Positions 44,247 through 56,169 are shown, numbered from the stretch's first letter. The stretch is DNA of 64,000 nt from Epithemia pelagica (GCA_946965045.2 OX337240.1:1798001-1862000); one strand, 5' to 3'. Notes: generated by a model not told the origin, from the letters alone. Made by a program: numbers and translations.

Positions 44247-45545
44247 ATGTCCTCGTGGTTCAATTCGTTGAAAGAGAGTGCGACCGCCTTCACAGAAAGT
44301 GCTGTCAAGGCAACGGAAAAGGCCGTGGAATCCATATCTCACGGTCCGGAGCAAGGCGGCGAGTCCCAGTCCAATGGTAGCAATCCTCTGGGAATGCTTC
44401 AAAAATTAACCTTATCATCTCCAGAATTTATGGCTGAACGGCAACAGTTGGACGAGCAAGAGAAACGAAAGGAACAAGTCCGAGATCAATTGGCTGGCTT
44501 GTTGCCATGGGAAACGCGGGATCCGGAACGAGATATATTGGTGGAAGAATGCAAAGAGGCCATTTTGCAATTGAGTGCCAAATCAGAAACCTTTTTTGGA
44601 CCGTTCGCCATGCCCAACAGCTATGAGGATACCGGAGCAGAGGGTGAGGACACCACCCCAAATAGTACAAGAAATGTAACAACGACACTCCCACCGAGTG
44701 CCGAGTCCTTGGAGCGCTTGTCCAAATTACAGCCCTTACCCAAACTGTTGTCCGACTTTGATTTGGACGCTCATGTTGGATTGATTCAAAGAGTGTTGGA
44801 GGTTGATCCGGCCTTGGTACATGCTCAATCGCAGTGGTCTGGGGGTGGTGCACGAGAGATTTTGTTTTGGAAGAATTACTTTTTTCACTGTGCCTTTAGT
44901 CGGTACGAAGCTGGCTTGAGTGTCGACGAAGTTTGGTCAGAAGAAGCTATTCAACGCAACGACCTGGAAAAACAACAACAATTAGAGGCCGAGAAAGCCA
45001 AGAAGAAAGCCAGTTTGCCGCAATCCTTGCAAGCCGCCACGAAATCCGTCATGACTCATTTGGCTGCCACCACCGCTGCCGCGGCGGAGGCTGTTACTGA
45101 CACCGTGGTCGAGTCGTCCATCACAAATGATCCGGAACATGAAATTTCGTTTGAGGCGGACAGTAATACAGAACCGGTCTCCAGTACCAGCAACGAAACA
45201 GCTACAGACCCGGCTACTGAGGAAGCCGCTAGTGGATCGGCAACGGCCGCTGGTTCTGAACCAGTATCATCAACGACGGGGCGTGAGGCAGCTCCCGAAA
45301 CTACAACAACTACACCGACGTCGGCGGATGCTTCTTCCACCGATTATGAATTGGTCGAAGACTCACAAGACTCTACTGGAGCAGCAGCTGCATCAGCACC
45401 CACTGTGAAAACAGAGAGCTTGGCGGTCTACGACAAGGACCAAGGGAATGAAGACGATGACGTGGTGGATTTGGCGGCAGTAGATTACGAGGATCCTGAA
45501 TTGGATGAATTGGAGGCAGAAATTGCTCGAGAATTGGAGGACTAA
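44247..45545 (+). CDS. BSD-domain protein (SYAP1-like)
   Basis: Single exon, 432 residues. The N-terminus MSSWFNSLKESATAF starts an amphipathic helix of the kind seen in SYAP1-like proteins. A BSD domain spans about residues 160-225: LPKLLSDFDLDAHVGLIQ, VLEVDPALVHAQSQW, and the hallmark FWKNYFFHCAFSRYE. A coiled coil follows (NDLEKQQQLEAEKAKKKAS). After it comes a long Ser/Thr/Glu/Ala-rich acidic tail ending VDYEDPELDELEAEIAREL. BSD domains occur in TFIIH p62 and synapse-associated proteins; the domain order here fits the latter, whose cellular role in algae is unknown. Cytosolic; no signal peptide. Confidence 0.8.
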   Translation: MSSWFNSLKESATAFTESAVKATEKAVESISHGPEQGGESQSNGSNPLGMLQKLTLSSPEFMAERQQLDEQEKRKEQVRDQLAGLLPWETRDPERDILVEECKEAILQLSAKSETFFGPFAMPNSYEDTGAEGEDTTPNSTRNVTTTLPPSAESLERLSKLQPLPKLLSDFDLDAHVGLIQRVLEVDPALVHAQSQWSGGGAREILFWKNYFFHCAFSRYEAGLSVDEVWSEEAIQRNDLEKQQQLEAEKAKKKASLPQSLQAATKSVMTHLAATTAAAAEAVTDTVVESSITNDPEHEISFEADSNTEPVSSTSNETATDPATEEAASGSATAAGSEPVSSTTGREAAPETTTTTPTSADASSTDYELVEDSQDSTGAAAASAPTVKTESLAVYDKDQGNEDDDVVDLAAVDYEDPELDELEAEIARELED

Positions 45546-47363
45546 GATGATGCGTTATATATGCGGAGCAAAGCCAAGACAAGGTACATCGCTCTCGCCA
45601 ACGATATCAGAAACCGGGAGGCACAAAGTGTCGTGGTACTCTATGCATATATATTCATTGAAAAACCTCATTTTCGAAAAGATCATGGTGGAATAAGAAT
45701 TTACGGTTACAATTACAATTCTATCCTGTATCTATGCTCTTTGTTGACGGAAAACGGACCGCTCTGCCGTTTGGAGTTAGATCTGAGAATGAGTGTTATT
45801 GTGTGACTACAACCTAAGACCTGACTACAACCTAAGACCTGTATCAAACCGATACAAAGCCGAGCAATGAGTTTCTTTTTTCTCTTCTTGACATCCAATG
45901 AGGAGAGTCTCACGACTTTCATCAATCGCCATGGTTGAGGCACAGAACGAATACCACGTACAATGAGGTAGAAGATCCCTCCGATTGCGGGGGTACCTCC
46001 CGTCTGCTGTCCATACGGTTATTCCCAAATTTTCCTAAAAATGTAAAAATTATTTCTTTCAAATTTCTTTTGATTTAGCACATTATTATAACGTCCAAGC
46101 CAACTGTAATTGTGTAGCCGCTTGCGCTCATGAATGGGGAAACAGGAACCGTGAGCCGTGAGACTTGACGAGACATGCACTGAGAAATCCACAAGCCCAT
46201 TTTGTACTCTAAAGTCTATACTGTTTCAGAAGCGAGTACTCTTTACGTAGTAGTGGATCAAGCTTCACGGAATCATCACACACACACCATGAAATACACA
46301 CACATGGTGCAACACAAGCTCCTGGCACTTTGTCTATGGGAAAGAGAAAAGCATAGTCCACTACTAGTTTAGGCTTCCTGCTTCCTGGGCTTACATACCC
46401 CATGATGACGCTGTCAAACCTTCGCTTCATCATTGCAGTGGTTGATTGTTCATTGCAGTGGTTGATTGTCATGTTTCATGTTGTCATCCTTCCTTTGATG
46501 TATTCCGCCTTCACCTGTGATCTAGGTGGATGGTTTTGGCCATAAAGTTGTCACTGTGGTCGTTCGTACGGCTGGATGGTTTTCTTTTGGTTTTTGGTGT
46601 GCTCATGGTCGTCTTTTGTGGTGTTGCTCGAAAAGTGAGACGATTCCTGGCCCTTGTGCCAGCAATACAAGGCGTGACCGGCGCGTCTATTTCGAACGAT
46701 CGAAGGGAGGCTGGCGATGTCACCCGGCTGGCGCTTTGGGAAAAAATACGAGACAATTTTTTTCCTTTCGGATGACGGACGAACAAAGGTACCCCCCCAA
46801 ACGCACCCTTATCAAAAGCCCGCGGTGTGACTAACATGCTGTGGGGCTAGGTCGTCTTTCGACCATGGCCGTATCATTCGTTCTTTCCTTTTCACCATTG
46901 TCGATGCTTTTTTCGGAAGATCGGAAATACACTACGAGTACGAGTACTCTATGTGGGCTGGACTGTGCCATGTTGTACGCCCGACGTGCTCGCGTGACAG
47001 ACATTCGTTGGGCCTCCCCCAAAATCACAAAAACTGGCAGGACTCGTTAATTGTAGCTCCCCAAGACATTTCTCCCGTCACGATCCCAACACGTAAAAAT
47101 TGTTGGGAACTATGTGCCGCCAGCCAACCTCGTTGGGCCCACTAATGTCCTTTGACAACACAACACTATAATCACGGGCTTTTTGTCTCTGTAGAATACT
47201 TGCTCGTGTGACCTGATCCTTTGATTTGGTGCATCTACTTTAAAAATTAATTGGCTCGTTGTTCTTTTGGATTGGGCGGGCAGCTGAGACTTACTGCGTG
47301 AAAGCACTTTCCATCACCAATTCACAACAGTCATCTACTTTACGCTATCAACCAACTCTCGTC
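45546..47363. other. Intergenic, 1.8 kb
   Basis: No supported gene. 45807-45841 has a tandem duplication of GACTACAACCTAAGACCT; 46433-46470 has a duplicated CATTGCAGTGGTTGATTG; 46934-46950 has TACGAGTACGAGTACTC. It includes the promoter of V-PPase copy 2. Confidence 0.5.
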
Positions 47364-50191
47364 ATGTCTGGAGACAATCCTTTTGACGATGACTCTGACT
47401 CTCTTCGGGATCCTGACAGCGATCCACCGAGTTCGGATTTTCATCCCCACAAGGAACATTTGTGCCGTAATCGACACAATAGCTTTGCGTGTAGCAATCA
47501 AGATGGATTGTTTGCAGTTGCTTGTGGTCTAGCCATGGGCCTTTTCGCTCTCTTGTTTGGTTTGTACCTAATACGTCGTGTACGTGGAAATAGATTGATG
47601 TTGGTATTGCTGTCGTCTGCACCCCATATGACTTGGTTGTGAAGACGATGCCTGTCGTGTCCTCGAACATTTGTGTTGCTGACAATTGACAGCATGGTTC
47701 CCCAGTCGATACTCATGAGTTACTGTTCTTTTCTTCTGTCTTGTCGCTTTGACTATAAATGCTGTTGTTCATTCCACAGGTGAAGCAACATCCTCGAGGC
47801 AACGATACCATGAATTGCATTTCCGATAAGATTCAATCGGGTGCAAGGGCATTTTTGCGCACCCAATATCAATCGGTGGCTTTGTTTGTGGTGGTAGTCT
47901 ACATAGGCTTGCTGGTTTTGTATACCATGGACCATCCAACCACCAGCAACGATGCGAAAGATGGAGCACGGTATAGTTCCTCCTTTTTGTGTGGTGCCTT
48001 CTTGTCAGCAGTGGCAGGATGGCGGAGCATGGCCGTGGCGACCGATGCCAACGTCCGAACGACTCAGGCAGCCAAAGAAAAGGGCCTCTCCGGTGCGTTG
48101 CGAGTGGCATTTGCTGGTGGAGCCGTGACAGGCTTTACAGTTGTGGGTTTGGGGTTGTTTGGATTGTCCATTATGTATTGGTTCCTGACATTGGGATACC
48201 AACATGAAGACAATGAACGCATTGTACTAAAGGAAGCAGCCAAATCCATTGCCGGATTCGGATTTGGTGCATCTAGTGTGGCGCTGTTTGCGCGTGTCGC
48301 CGGTGGGATTTTTACCAAGGCAGCCGATGTCGGCGCGGATTTGGTAGGAAAACTCGAATTGGAGATTGACGAAGACGATCCACGCAATCCAGCCGTCATT
48401 GCGGACAATGTCGGTGACAATGTCGGTGATGTCGCTGGAATGGGAGCCGATCTATTTGAATCCTTTGTACGTCGACATGGTTTGAACTACCAGCCAAACA
48501 TTTGCTGCTTTGTCTTACACATGGACTTTCTTGACAGGTGGGTTCCATTATTGCCGCCTTGAGTTTGTCGGATGGTAGTATTCAAACGATCATGCTCCCC
48601 TTTTGGATTGGTGGTGCTGGAACGCTAGCATCCATGATTGGCTACTTTGCTGTGGGAATCGGTGAACAAAGAGATGGGTCAAGTTTGTCCCAAAAGCGTC
48701 TCTTGAGATCCTTGAACAAGGGGATCTGGGTCACCTCTACTGTAGCAGTTATCCTGTATGCGATTATTGTCCATTTCATTTTTGAAGGCCATGAAACCTT
48801 TGCATGGTATATCTTGGCCTGCATTTGCATGGGTCTGCTTTCTGGAATTGCCATCGGCAAGGTATGACTTCGTTTGCTTGTCTGCGTTTATGCTGAAATC
48901 CTCGAAGAGCCTAATAAACATTGTGGTGGTCCGAGAATGTGATACAACTCTAACACATTTCTTTTTAACATCACCTCTCATTCAGGTCACTGAATATTTC
49001 ACCAGTTATTCATACTGGCCAACTCAGTCCATTGCTCAGGCAGGAATTACCGGTCCAGCAACTGTAGTTATCCAAGGATTGGGAATAGGCATGATTTCAA
49101 CTGTTATCCCCACCATTATATTGGTCGCGACTATTTTGACATGCAATGCATTTAGTGGAGACTATGGCGTTGCCATGGCGGCTGTGGGTATGCTTAGTAC
49201 CTTGGGTCTCACATTGGCGACAGATGCCTTCGGGCCCATTGCCGACAATGCCGGGGGCATTGCCGAAATGGCCAACCTGGACAAACGCGTCCGAAAAACG
49301 ACTGATGCGTTGGACGCCATGGGAAACACAACTGCGGCGACGGGAAAAGGTTTCGCCATTGCATCGGCAGTACTAACGGCTCTCTCCCTCATGGCGGCAT
49401 TTGAAGAAGCTGCTGGAATTGAGAAGAATGGAATTTTGTTGGATTTAGGTGACCCCGTGGTGTTTTCGGGTGTTATGATTGGTGCGGTACTACCGTTTTT
49501 GTTTGCTGCTCTGACGATGCTATCCGTTCAAAAAGCGGCAGGGGCAATGATTGTGGAAGTGCGTAGGCAGTTTGCACAGATTCCTGGCTTAATGGAGGGT
49601 GAATCGGAACCAGATTCAGACAAGTGTGTTGCCATTTCCACACAATCGTCAATCAGAGAAATGATCTTGCCGGGCATGTACGCCATTTTGTCACCGGTTA
49701 CAGTGGGATTTCTTGTTGGACCACGTTGTCTAACTGGTCTCCTGGGTGGATCGATTGCTTCGGGTATGATGTTGGCCATTATGATGTCCAATGCCGGTGG
49801 GGCATGGGACAATGCCAAGAAATACATTGAGAATGAGGGAGCACGTGGCGGGAAAGGTACCGATTCCCACAAGGCATGTGTGGTGGGAGACACTGTGGGT
49901 GACCCTTTCAAGGATACTGCCGGACCATCAGTGAACATTCTTATCAAACTCATGAGCATTGTATCCTTAACTGTGGCACCGCTCATGAAGAACTACGACG
50001 ACGATTGGAAGTACTGGTCCTATGGAATGATCCCTCTGAGTGCCATGGTATTCGGAACTTTGCTTTTATACTGCTTATACTGGAGAGATACTTATGACCT
50101 AGCTCTTGACATGGTGAAGAAAGGAGAGCTGTCGGTGAAAGACGATGAACTCGAGGACTTGAAGATGGATCAAGATGGTGAATACGTATAG
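47364..50191 (+). CDS. V-type H+-pyrophosphatase, copy 2 (intact)
   Basis: Exons 47364-47579, 47780-48466, 48538-48861 and 48986-50191, all GT-AG and phase 0, giving 810 residues, within the usual family size. The enzyme hydrolyses PPi to pump protons across vacuolar-type membranes. Seen: [67 protein letters not shown] and [14 protein letters not shown], so every catalytic block is present. Ala in GNTTAA marks the K+-dependent type. The hydrophilic acidic N-terminus (exon 1, [13 protein letters not shown]) differs from copy 1, but the three intron positions are the same. It lies inverted relative to copy 1, 11 kb away. Confidence 0.93.
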
Positions 50192-50878
50192 ATAGAGCGT
50201 CAATGAATGTGGAATTTGAACATCTGACTGGATTTTGGTGTTCTCACGTCCGATTATGATCGATGTGTAAATTCTGGTGGCGCCATTACAATCCATTGGT
50301 GCAAAGTCGTTGCAGTAGATCACAGATCACTGTGTTTCGAATGCAACTGAAGTTTGCACATGTGCTTGCATCTTTGAATAAAACGCGAAAGCTATCATAT
50401 CAGTTAGGTCAATGCTTCTTGACAAACTAGTCCTAGGAGCACTCTCATACTCATGCCTCTCTCTCTGCTCTACCTAGAGGTTATAAGTAGGAATAGATAG
50501 TAGGAGTAGTAATACTCTCTAGCGTGGAAGGGGCAACAGTTCATCTGCGACTGTCCAAAATCTGATAATTGTGACTTCAACGAGCGATGTTCCACGCCGC
50601 CTGACAGAACAAAAAGAAAAAGCGTCAAGACAGACGGCAATCGTCCCGAATGTTCTGAAGGCAGATGTCCACGCAGACAGTCGAATGTCGAATAGATTCT
50701 TTCAAGACAGAGATCTCTACACGCGTCTGTCTGCCTTTTATTGCACCCACCCACCACAATCAATCATCGTCCCATTGCATCCATAGTTTGCTTGATTTGA
50801 CTCAAGATAACGCAACAGTTCGCTTGCATTCTTTCGGCACTTGCTTCTTTACGTACCGTCCAAAAATCCAGATTCATC
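50192..50878. other. Intergenic
   Basis: No supported gene. 50429-50515 is rich in CTAG, TAGGAG and GAGTAGTAATACTC words. Confidence 0.5.
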
Positions 50879-51229
50879 ATGCGTAGCGCTGTTGTGAAAG
50901 CTGTCTCCCGGTACGTAAAGGCGTGTGCGTTTGACGATACCAAACTTGGTGACATCTCCCTCATTGATATATCTTGTTTCTTTTACAGGGTTCCGGTCCG
51001 CAACTTTTCCTCCAAGTCCCCAGAAATCTCGACAACTTTCTTGACGATGGAACATGGAAAGACATTTACCCAGAAATATTTGAGTGATAGCAGTACCTAT
51101 CCGTTGATGGTCTGTGTGGCGTTTGGAGGATTCTTGGGAGTTGGTATGGTGGTGAAGTGCATGGTTGAAAGTCCCGATATCCGCATCAGCTCTCACAAGA
51201 AGAACAGTTTTATGCGTGACTGGAAATAG
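50879..51229 (+). CDS. B12D/NADH-ubiquinone reductase MLRQ-like small protein
   Basis: Two exons: 50879-50910 and 50989-51229. The 78-nt intron (GTACGT...TTACAG) is a multiple of three and stop-free, so the unspliced frame is also open; splicing gives about 90 residues. The N-terminus MRSAVVKAVSRVPVRNFSSK is an Arg-rich presequence, suggesting mitochondrial import. The core has one membrane helix, STYPLMVCVAFGGFLGVGM, followed by SPDIRISSHKKNSFMRDW, matching the B12D/NDUFA4 (MLRQ) pattern of helix then PDVRI and a basic tail. Such proteins associate with respiratory complex I or IV. The assignment rests on this short pattern and size. Confidence 0.7.
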   Translation: MRSAVVKAVSRYVKACAFDDTKLGDISLIDISCFFYRVPVRNFSSKSPEISTTFLTMEHGKTFTQKYLSDSSTYPLMVCVAFGGFLGVGMVVKCMVESPDIRISSHKKNSFMRDWK

Positions 51230-51573
51230 ACAATGTAATGGAGAGGAGTAGAATCAAATATCATTTATTATTGTTCACGTTATGGATAATACCATGATAC
51301 TTGACTATATTTCTGCATGATGAGAGGCTTGTCGAAAGCCATGATGCCTCGTCCACTCACTCATCCCCGTGTACACTCGTTGCTGGCCAATCGATGGAAC
51401 CCATTGGACGCATCATTCTCGAAATAGGCTTCCTTCTTTGGAAATCCACAAGAGACCTGTCATAAAAAAAGGTATCCATAATCCATCGTCAATTGCGATG
51501 TCTGCATGGAACAAACAGATGCCTTCTTTCTCCAATGAAATTTCAAAGCTCAAAATTCCACGCGAGGCAAAAA
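51230..51573. other. Intergenic between the B12D-like gene and tRNA-Glu
   Basis: Nothing recognised. Confidence 0.5.
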
Positions 51574-51646
51574 TTCCCGTACCGGGACTCGAACCCGGGT
51601 ATCCTGCGTGAGAGGCAAGTATGCTAACCACCTACATCATACGGGA
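51574..51646 (-). tRNA. tRNA-Glu (anticodon CTC)
   Basis: 73 nt, no intron. The acceptor stem TCCCGTA pairs with TACGGGA. The D stem is ATGT/GCAT, and the anticodon arm is CTTGC-CTCTCAC-GCAGG with anticodon CTC. The T arm is CCGGG-TTCGAGT-CCCGG with a canonical B box (GGTTCGAGTCC). The sequence closely follows eukaryotic tRNA-Glu. CCA is not encoded, as expected for a nuclear gene. Confidence 0.93.
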
Positions 51647-51896
51647 CCGTCAAGAGATGGGCTACATTTAATATAACTCTTTCGTACTAAGTTTCGGATT
51701 TATATGTTGCCATTATTTCTCGAATATTCGAATATGCAAAGTGCGAAGACGTCAAGCTACGAAATCACCGAAGTCTTTCTGATTGGCCCGATGACGTTTT
51801 CCTAGATAAAATGCTAGTTATGATCACAAGTACCGAAGATAACAATGCAATTATTTTATGCCTCGCATGGTTGCTGTCCACTGTCTGTAACATGCT

Positions 51897-53123
51897 TCAC
51901 AGAGAATCGGGAGGCCGGATTGGAACAGGTTCCATCCAGGACAGATCAGCCGGTTCTATTGAATCTTCTGTGTACCCAAATGCTCGGTCCAACAACGCGA
52001 TAAGTGACGATTCTGCTTTACCTGCTTCGACGTTACTGGAGCTTAATGGCACGTCTACGTTGACACTCGGAGTATCGAAAACATCATGGAACGACGAAGC
52101 TACCGCTGGAGAGTTCGAATGTCTGCTGTTCGTGAGGAACGCTCTTTCGTTAGGCAAAGGAGGTAACTCCTCCCGAGTCCTATGTCTTATTGGACTGTGA
52201 TGCTTGAACCATGGGCAGCAAGTGAGAGCCTGATGTGTGGTCGCTGAAGGAAAAGGGAGCATCGCCTTGACCCCAGTGTATTGCTGTGAAAAGTTCTTCA
52301 TGAACGAAACATCATCAAGAGAAAGCAATTGATTTGGAGCAGATGTAGTGCCCATCTCATGTGGTACTTCTCTTTGAATTGCTTCATTCACTGGTGGCCA
52401 GCTCCATGCTGAGACAACTGTATCCACGTAGTTCTCCCTCGGATTAACGGTCTCGAAGGGATGCTTGTTCGGAAGCGCAGGGAAAGAAGCTTTGTCCACC
52501 TGGAGAGATGAACTGGTCGAATCGGGCAGCAAGAGAGGGCTTTCCGTTCTGTGTGGTTGACCATCGTTTGGGCATTGGCTCTTTCGATTTAACTGTTTGC
52601 GTGCCTTGTCCGACCTTCGTAGGTATTCATCCATTTCCACTTTGTACCGCTCGGCCTCCACCGCCGCCAGACTTTTAAGGCGCTGGAGCTCTTGGGGGTC
52701 AATGTTTTTCCACAGGACGCCAATGATTTTCGCAAGCTCTTCGAATGAAATCTTTGCCTTTTTGATCCTACGGCGTGCAATATTGGTGGTTTGCTGTGCT
52801 CGCAGTTGTTCTGTACGTTCATTGACAATGCGCTCCCGTTGCTCTTTGAAGAAAAGATTGTATGCAGAGAGTGGCCGCCGTGGCATTCCATCGGGCTTCT
52901 TAGCTCTGGTCTTTTTGCAAGATCTTGCTCCTTTCACAGGTAGATCTTTGTTGACACTCTGCCTACCCAGAGACGTCGATTGAGCAAGATCTCGCTGTTC
53001 GAAAGAGTCCAGCCATGACTCGTCCCATACTTTCTTTTTACTCTGCACTTCAGTCAATTCGAAATCAAACAGAACGCTGTCTTCGGCTTTTACGGGCTTT
53101 GATTTCATCTTCTCTCCGTCCAT
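51897..53123 (-). CDS. HMG-box protein A
   Basis: Single exon, 408 residues, ATG at 53123. Residues 80-168 form an HMG box: [20 protein letters not shown], then a basic insert of about 20 residues ([10 protein letters not shown]), then [18 protein letters not shown] and an ELQRLK...[10 protein letters not shown] helix. HMG boxes bind and bend DNA; many diatom members have this [12 protein letters not shown] start and insert. The rest is Ser/Pro-rich and ends with [18 protein letters not shown]. That DLSWMEP tail is shared with HMG protein B at 56170-58302, so the two are paralogues. A role as a transcription or chromatin factor is inferred from the box. Confidence 0.88.
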   Translation of the reverse strand: MDGEKMKSKPVKAEDSVLFDFELTEVQSKKKVWDESWLDSFEQRDLAQSTSLGRQSVNKDLPVKGARSCKKTRAKKPDGMPRRPLSAYNLFFKEQRERIVNERTEQLRAQQTTNIARRRIKKAKISFEELAKIIGVLWKNIDPQELQRLKSLAAVEAERYKVEMDEYLRRSDKARKQLNRKSQCPNDGQPHRTESPLLLPDSTSSSLQVDKASFPALPNKHPFETVNPRENYVDTVVSAWSWPPVNEAIQREVPHEMGTTSAPNQLLSLDDVSFMKNFSQQYTGVKAMLPFPSATTHQALTCCPWFKHHSPIRHRTREELPPLPNERAFLTNSRHSNSPAVASSFHDVFDTPSVNVDVPLSSSNVEAGKAESSLIALLDRAFGYTEDSIEPADLSWMEPVPIRPPDSL

Positions 53124-53707
53124 AAGCGATCAGTCTCTTTTCTCTTCTGGATTTTGTGTGTTCAGTGCTGCTGGCAGGCGACTGTAAAAGTCAGTGGCGG
53201 ATATGCTTCTCGGGTTCTGTATGCAGCAAATTCAAAACCGCAATCGCAGTACCGTGACATCACCGCAAGCGCCCACCAGATGCCACGTCACGTCCCAGTC
53301 ATTTCAAAACAGTTTCTGCTACTATCCATCGCTTACTGTTTAGGAAATTTCTTATGAATAGTCATTCGAAGTTACCGTAGTGATGGGGTGTATCTGATCC
53401 CAAAGGATTTCTAGTCATCACAACGGTCAACGGTCCTTTTGGAGGGTTCGCGATGGACGGAAAATGACTCGAAGCGACACCATCAATTATCAAGGATGGG
53501 AGATGCGACATTTCGATCCTATCCGGTATCCTTTTGGGCAGCATGTTGAAATAATAATAGAAAAGTGAAGACAGTACTCGTAGGAACCACGATGAATTCT
53601 GGTAATGGAAAATGGAACATCGAACGAAGAAGAGGAGGAAGAGAGTCGAAAAAATGGGATTGTGCAAAGTACGATAATCTTTTTATTTCAAAGCTATCCA
53701 GCCCGTT
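53124..53707. other. Intergenic between HMG-box A and the PLD-like gene
   Basis: Nothing recognised; includes the promoter of HMG-box A. Confidence 0.5.
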
Positions 53708-54396
53708 TTAAGCTCCAGTTCTGTTTCTCTTTTGACCCCGAGTTTGATCGCCACCAACATGGCCACCAAGTCCTCGTTGGGAGCCACCGCGACGAGAACC
53801 GCCAGTGCCACGGCCGCTACCTCCACCGCGAGCTGACGATGGTGGGGGCAAAGTCTCATAAACATCTTGCACGGTTCGACGTGCAAGGGAATTCCACATC
53901 GATCAAAACACTGAACGTAGGACGGCTCGACATCAGCAATATAAAGTGATTCCCAGCTTTGGTACCGTGACGGACATGACAGATTGTAGCTACTGAAGGT
54001 ACAGTGGTTGGTTGTTATGATGGATTTGTCGTTCATGGAGGAATAATTAGTGCCGCGAATTAATGTCGCATTCGCTACTCGAACCTGAAGGCGGTCCCGA
54101 AATGCTCTTAAAGCGACTCTCCCGTGTTCATGAAAGAAATCTTCGAGACGGCTAATATTTTTTTCGTCAGGGTGAAGAATAACCTGTACCGTCTTGTCTG
54201 CGCCGTGGTGAAGAATAAGGTCAATGGCATACGGATCGGTAAGCATGTAGCAATAGATTCGAACGGTCGATCGCACCGGTGCTTGAGACAACACCCATGC
54301 TAGAGCACGCAATGGGTGACGGGCAGGGTCACTTGAAGGTTGTGTGCCGCGAGGTCTTGGCGAAAAAGGCACGGCCCGCAGCCAACTCAATTCCAT
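53708..54396 (-). CDS. PLD-like (single HKD half) protein with RGG tail, frameshifted
   Basis: ATG at 54396. The first about 165 codons resemble one phospholipase-D-like half: VRIYCYMLTDPYAIDLIL, VQVILHPDEKN, RLQVRVANAT, then SSMNDKSIITTNHCTFSSYN and YQSWESLYIAD. In place of the catalytic HxK the protein has N-D-K, so the His appears replaced and nuclease activity is doubtful. At about 53885-53905 a 1-nt shift is needed to continue as LWNSLARRTVQDVYETLP and an Arg/Gly-rich tail (SARGGGSGRGTGG, SRRGGSQRG) to the stop at 53708. The unshifted frame gives a less natural tail to 53683. An RGG tail suggests RNA binding. Confidence 0.5.
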
Positions 54397-54608
54397 CGTG
54401 AAGAGTGCTCAGTCGTTGATCGAACCAACCATCTCCTATGATTTCTGGTGTTACGGATTCGTAGTACTCACGTACATCATCATCACATCCGTCTTCTGCT
54501 CAAAATTGAGCGTCATAGCCACCGCCATCACTGTCGTCGCCCATCGTCACATGCTCGCTGTTGTTGCTGCGGCTGCTGTCTGTCATGTTTGCACATTGCT
54601 CAACACTT

Positions 54609-54726
54609 TACCTCCAAGCAGGGGTGAGTCCAGGTCGCACATAGGTCGTACCTAAAGGTACATCTGTATACGGATGCACATCGTGCATCCAGTCACGCGT
54701 GACTGACTCACCCCTGCTTGGGGGTA
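54609..54726. mobile_element. 118-bp MITE with 22-bp TIRs and 10-bp target duplication
   Basis: TIRs at 54609-54630 and 54705-54726 share CCAAGCAGGGGTGAGTC and differ at one position. Perfect 10-bp flanking duplications CTCAACACTT occur at 54599-54608 and 54727-54736. There is no coding capacity. The inner 74 bp contain smaller palindromes. A 10-bp duplication is in the MULE range, though the TIRs do not match those of the element at 36657-43084. It lies about 210 bp upstream of the PLD-like start. Confidence 0.88.
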
Positions 54727-54736
54727 CTCAACACTT

Positions 54737-56169
54737 GTACAATCAACAGCAATTTCCGGGTTCTGATCCCATTTGGTCGCACAACGAGAAAACTTTTTGG
54801 GTGGTCTTCTTGCTTCTTGTGTATTCGGTATTCGGCATTCGCCTAAACTTGCTGTCCTCAATGAAGCCAACGTCTCTGCCTGCACAAAAAGGGAAGGCTA
54901 TTAGATGAGTGAAAACCAAAAAAGTAACCCATCAAGTACCAAGAGCCCAGCCTCTAAGGTTACCTGGAGTTGTTCATTTTGCTGCTCGCTGAGAGGAACA
55001 GCCAGATGATTTGTAGGGTTCCCTCACAATTGCAGGATTACGGATTACGATAGGATGGTTTCTCCCATCTTACCCAGGGTAAACCCAGGTACGGGCACCG
55101 TAGAATCCAAACTTCGAATTGAGAGTCTCGGGAATGGTGGGAAGTGGAAAGTGGGAATGCATGAGAAGCAGTCGCAAATTAGTGGTCTGTAACCTCAGCC
55201 TCAGCGAGCCTACATGACCACTTGTTGCGGGATCGGGATGAAAGCATGCGCGGATGTTTAAGCGCCATCCTGGTCTTGGGGGACGATTGCTGCTGCGAGC
55301 ATTCAAAGATGGTTTCTGATTGGGGAAAGAGGAGAACGTTCGAGGTCGGACTCTGAAAATAATAGTACCACTATAGAGATTATTTGTAGCTACTTGGCGG
55401 TATTGGACAAGACTCTTCTGTGCCGTGGTTTGTTCAGTCTTGGGGCAATAATAACTTGCTTTATATGCTTTCGTCAGAGCGTTGACGTGAAGAGCGCTCC
55501 ACAGATACTGTCTCACTTTTTCAATGAAGAGGTCAACATGTCGGTTCTTCTCCAATGATTTGCTTTGAAGTGTTCCTGCAGGACGGCTTCCAGCGAACGA
55601 TTCATGCTTTGTCAGAACGTTGACGTGAAGAGCGCTTGACAGATGCTGTGTATTTTTGTGTTGTGAAGACCAACATCTTGATGGAAAAGAAAATGATACC
55701 GTACAGCTTTCTGCATTCCTGCATGGATTCCGTTGCGATGATCTTCTTCCAGACCAAGCAGATGGCTTAGAAAGAGGAGACAATGTAAGTTCAAAACACT
55801 TTTGGCTGAAACCCTGGTCGCCTCATCATTCTGTTCAGATTCTACCAATTGAAGAAGTTGCTACAGGAACCTCTGCTGGTAAGAAGTAAAATGACACTAC
55901 GCACAGCGATGATGAGGTCCACAAAATGTCGACCCGTTAACGGCACCATGATGGAAATTTGATTTATTCAAGGTTATATGGACATTGATAACAAGAAAAC
56001 AAGCGCCAGGCTGCTTGGCAGTCTTGTACTGTGTGGTCTGTAAGAACTCCGATTGAGTCGAAGACATGGCGGAGTTGAAACGAGATTTCGAGGCTTAACA
56101 AAACGAAGAGGCAAGTGGGCACACTTCTGCGAATTTCGCCTATTCAAAAATTCGGAGGATATACTTTGT
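54737..56169. other. Intergenic, 1.4 kb, with a degenerate internal repeat
   Basis: A long minus-strand open frame (55070-55783) has no recognisable domain and I do not call it a gene. It includes two related copies of a CAGARCGTTGACGTGAAGAG block at about 55474 and 55613, roughly 139 bp apart. Confidence 0.45.

Noticed and set aside
55070-55783. 237-codon minus-strand open frame
   Set aside because: No recognisable domain, low-complexity composition, and it contains a degenerate DNA-level repeat; not supported as a gene.
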